From NCBI GenBank assembly GCA_903868035.1, contig CAIPTQ010000097.1, positions 1 to 7,048 of the forward strand: a stretch of DNA of 7,048 nt, given 5' to 3'. The notes beneath the pieces are model-generated. The model saw only the letters and a list, made by a program, of their open reading frames with translations. It did not search any database and was not told where the DNA came from. Position 1 is the first letter of the stretch. Each line of letters opens with the position of its first letter. A program made the translations under genes and the position numbers. Shown one piece after another: positions 6,419-7,048 of the stretch. The DNA comes from an uncultured Phycisphaerales bacterium (GTDB taxonomy: Bacteria > Planctomycetota > Phycisphaerae > WQYP01).

Positions 6419-6655
6419 ATGGTCACCGTCACCGCCACCAAAGCCCGCACCGAACTCTATCGCTTGATCGATGGCGCGGGGGATGCGCCGGTGCGGATTG
6501 CCGGCAAGCGCGGGGCGGCGGTGCTGGTGTCGGAGGAGGACTGGAGCGCGATTCAGGAGACGCTGTACCTGCTGTCGATTCCGGGGATGCGGGAGTCGAT
6601 CCGCAAGGGGCTTAAGACGCCGGTGGGGGAGTGCAAGACGGAGCTGCGCTGGTGA
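6419..6655 (+). CDS. yefM: Antitoxin, YefM/Phd family
   Basis: The 78-residue product aligns by eye over most of its length with YefM. The N-terminal part has VTATKARTELYRLID (4-18), then PVRIAGKRGAAVLVSEEDWSA (24-44) matches the family core (ILITRQNG-AAVLMSLEEY), and ETLYLLSIP (47-55) matches ETAYLLRSP. Residues 1-50 should form the dimeric DNA-binding fold; the C-terminal tail (56-78) should wrap and neutralise the YoeB-type toxin. The protein is expected to repress its own operon, most simply through the CGTACG pair just upstream. There is no Shine-Dalgarno sequence, but the predicted transcript starts at the ATG itself. Its TGA overlaps the toxin start by 4 bp, so the toxin is translationally coupled behind it. 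Confidence 0.92.
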   Translation: MVTVTATKARTELYRLIDGAGDAPVRIAGKRGAAVLVSEEDWSAIQETLYLLSIPGMRESIRKGLKTPVGECKTELRW

Positions 6656-6915
6656 GTTGGAAGCTGGTATTTACGGCGCAGGCGCAGAAGGATGCCAAGA
6701 AGGTGGCGGGGGCGGGTTTGAAGGACAAGGCCCAGGGAATTCTCGATATTTTGCGGCAGAATCCATTTCAGAACCCGCCGCCGTATGAAAAGTTGGTGGG
6801 GGATTTGGCGGGGGCGTATTCGCGGCGGATCAACATTCAGCATCGGGTGGTGTATCAGGTGATCGAGGAGAGCAGGACGGTGAAGGTGGTACGGATGTGG
6901 ACGCATTATGAGTGA
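6652..6915 (+). CDS. yoeB: Toxin, Txe/YoeB family mRNA endoribonuclease
   Basis: The 87-residue product begins at GTG 6652, within the GTGA that overlaps the antitoxin stop, and so starts VSWKLVFTAQAQKDAKK, as YoeB proteins do. An earlier GTG at 6631 would add seven residues unlike the family. The family core is present: PYEKL (44-48), GAYSRRINIQHRVVYQV (54-70) and the C-terminal THYE (84-87). Residues Glu46, Arg59, Arg65 and the His85-Tyr86 pair correspond to YoeB Glu46, Arg59, Arg65 and His83-Tyr84, so the catalytic set looks intact and the toxin is probably active. YoeB toxins cut mRNA in the ribosomal A site and arrest translation when the labile antitoxin is lost. E. coli YoeB has 84 residues, so the length is normal, with one extra residue after the terminal Tyr. 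Confidence 0.93.
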   Translation: MSWKLVFTAQAQKDAKKVAGAGLKDKAQGILDILRQNPFQNPPPYEKLVGDLAGAYSRRINIQHRVVYQVIEESRTVKVVRMWTHYE

Positions 6916-6944
6916 GGGGGGCGGCGGTTAGAAAGGAGATAGAG

Positions 6945-7048
6945 ATGGTCGGCGATCGTGAGAGGATTTCGAGATGGATTGAGGGGGAGGGGTTTGTAGT
7001 GCGTGTGGAGATGGAGGCGGAGTTTCCGCTGGAGGGGCCACCGGTGCC
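6945..7048 (+). CDS. Unrecognised protein, N-terminal fragment (runs off window)
   Basis: ATG 6945 follows a strong AAGGAG (6933-6938) with 6 nt spacing, and the frame stays open for 34 codons to the right edge. The visible residues start MVGDRERISRWIEGEGF and continue with alternating hydrophobic and charged residues (VVRVEMEAEF), a helix then a strand by appearance. There is no signal peptide. It begins 29 nt after the toxin stop with no terminator between, so it may be cotranscribed with the toxin-antitoxin pair. I do not recognise the family, and too little is present to propose a role. Confidence 0.6.
   Translation, partial: MVGDRERISRWIEGEGFVVRVEMEAEFPLEGPPV

Overview
The window is GC-rich DNA packed with genes. 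It looks like a planctomycete-type bacterium, perhaps Phycisphaerae. That is an inference from the style of the proteins (a large secreted barrel-like protein, an RhlE-like helicase, a PocR-like/GAF/PP2C phosphatase, a tyrosine-rich secreted protein); no rRNA or marker gene is present to prove it. I see no tRNA, rRNA, CRISPR array, insertion sequence or phage gene.

Layout. Positions 1-1854 (minus strand) hold the first 618 codons of a large secreted protein that runs off the left edge. The long plus-strand frame over it is a high-GC shadow. A 328-bp divergent intergenic region (1855-2182) separates it from an RhlE-type DEAD-box RNA helicase (2183-3685, plus), whose leader holds a small ORF and a stem-loop. 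Next is a 172-residue exported Tyr/Pro/Val-rich protein (3845-4363) with a good sigma70-like promoter and a clear intrinsic terminator, so it looks like an independent one-gene unit. A PocR-like/GAF/PP2C (SpoIIE/RsbU-type) phosphatase follows (4551-6305). The right end carries a YefM-YoeB type toxin-antitoxin operon (6419-6915) with a 4-bp overlap between its genes and a palindrome-rich promoter, then the start of an unrecognised gene (6945 onward) with a strong ribosome binding site.

How the genes relate. Only the toxin-antitoxin pair is clearly a functional unit: antitoxin first, toxin translationally coupled. The helicase (RNA remodelling), the phosphatase (probably a partner-switch signalling output) and the small secreted protein look like separate transcription units. 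No anti-sigma or anti-sigma-antagonist partner for the phosphatase lies in the window.

I do not see a clearly new multi-gene system. The most interesting signals are small: the predicted YefM operator, with twin CGTACG cores 12 bp apart inside a promoter that predicts a leaderless antitoxin mRNA; the cysteine-free PocR-like sensor on the phosphatase; the tyrosine-dense secreted protein; and the leader layout of the helicase gene.
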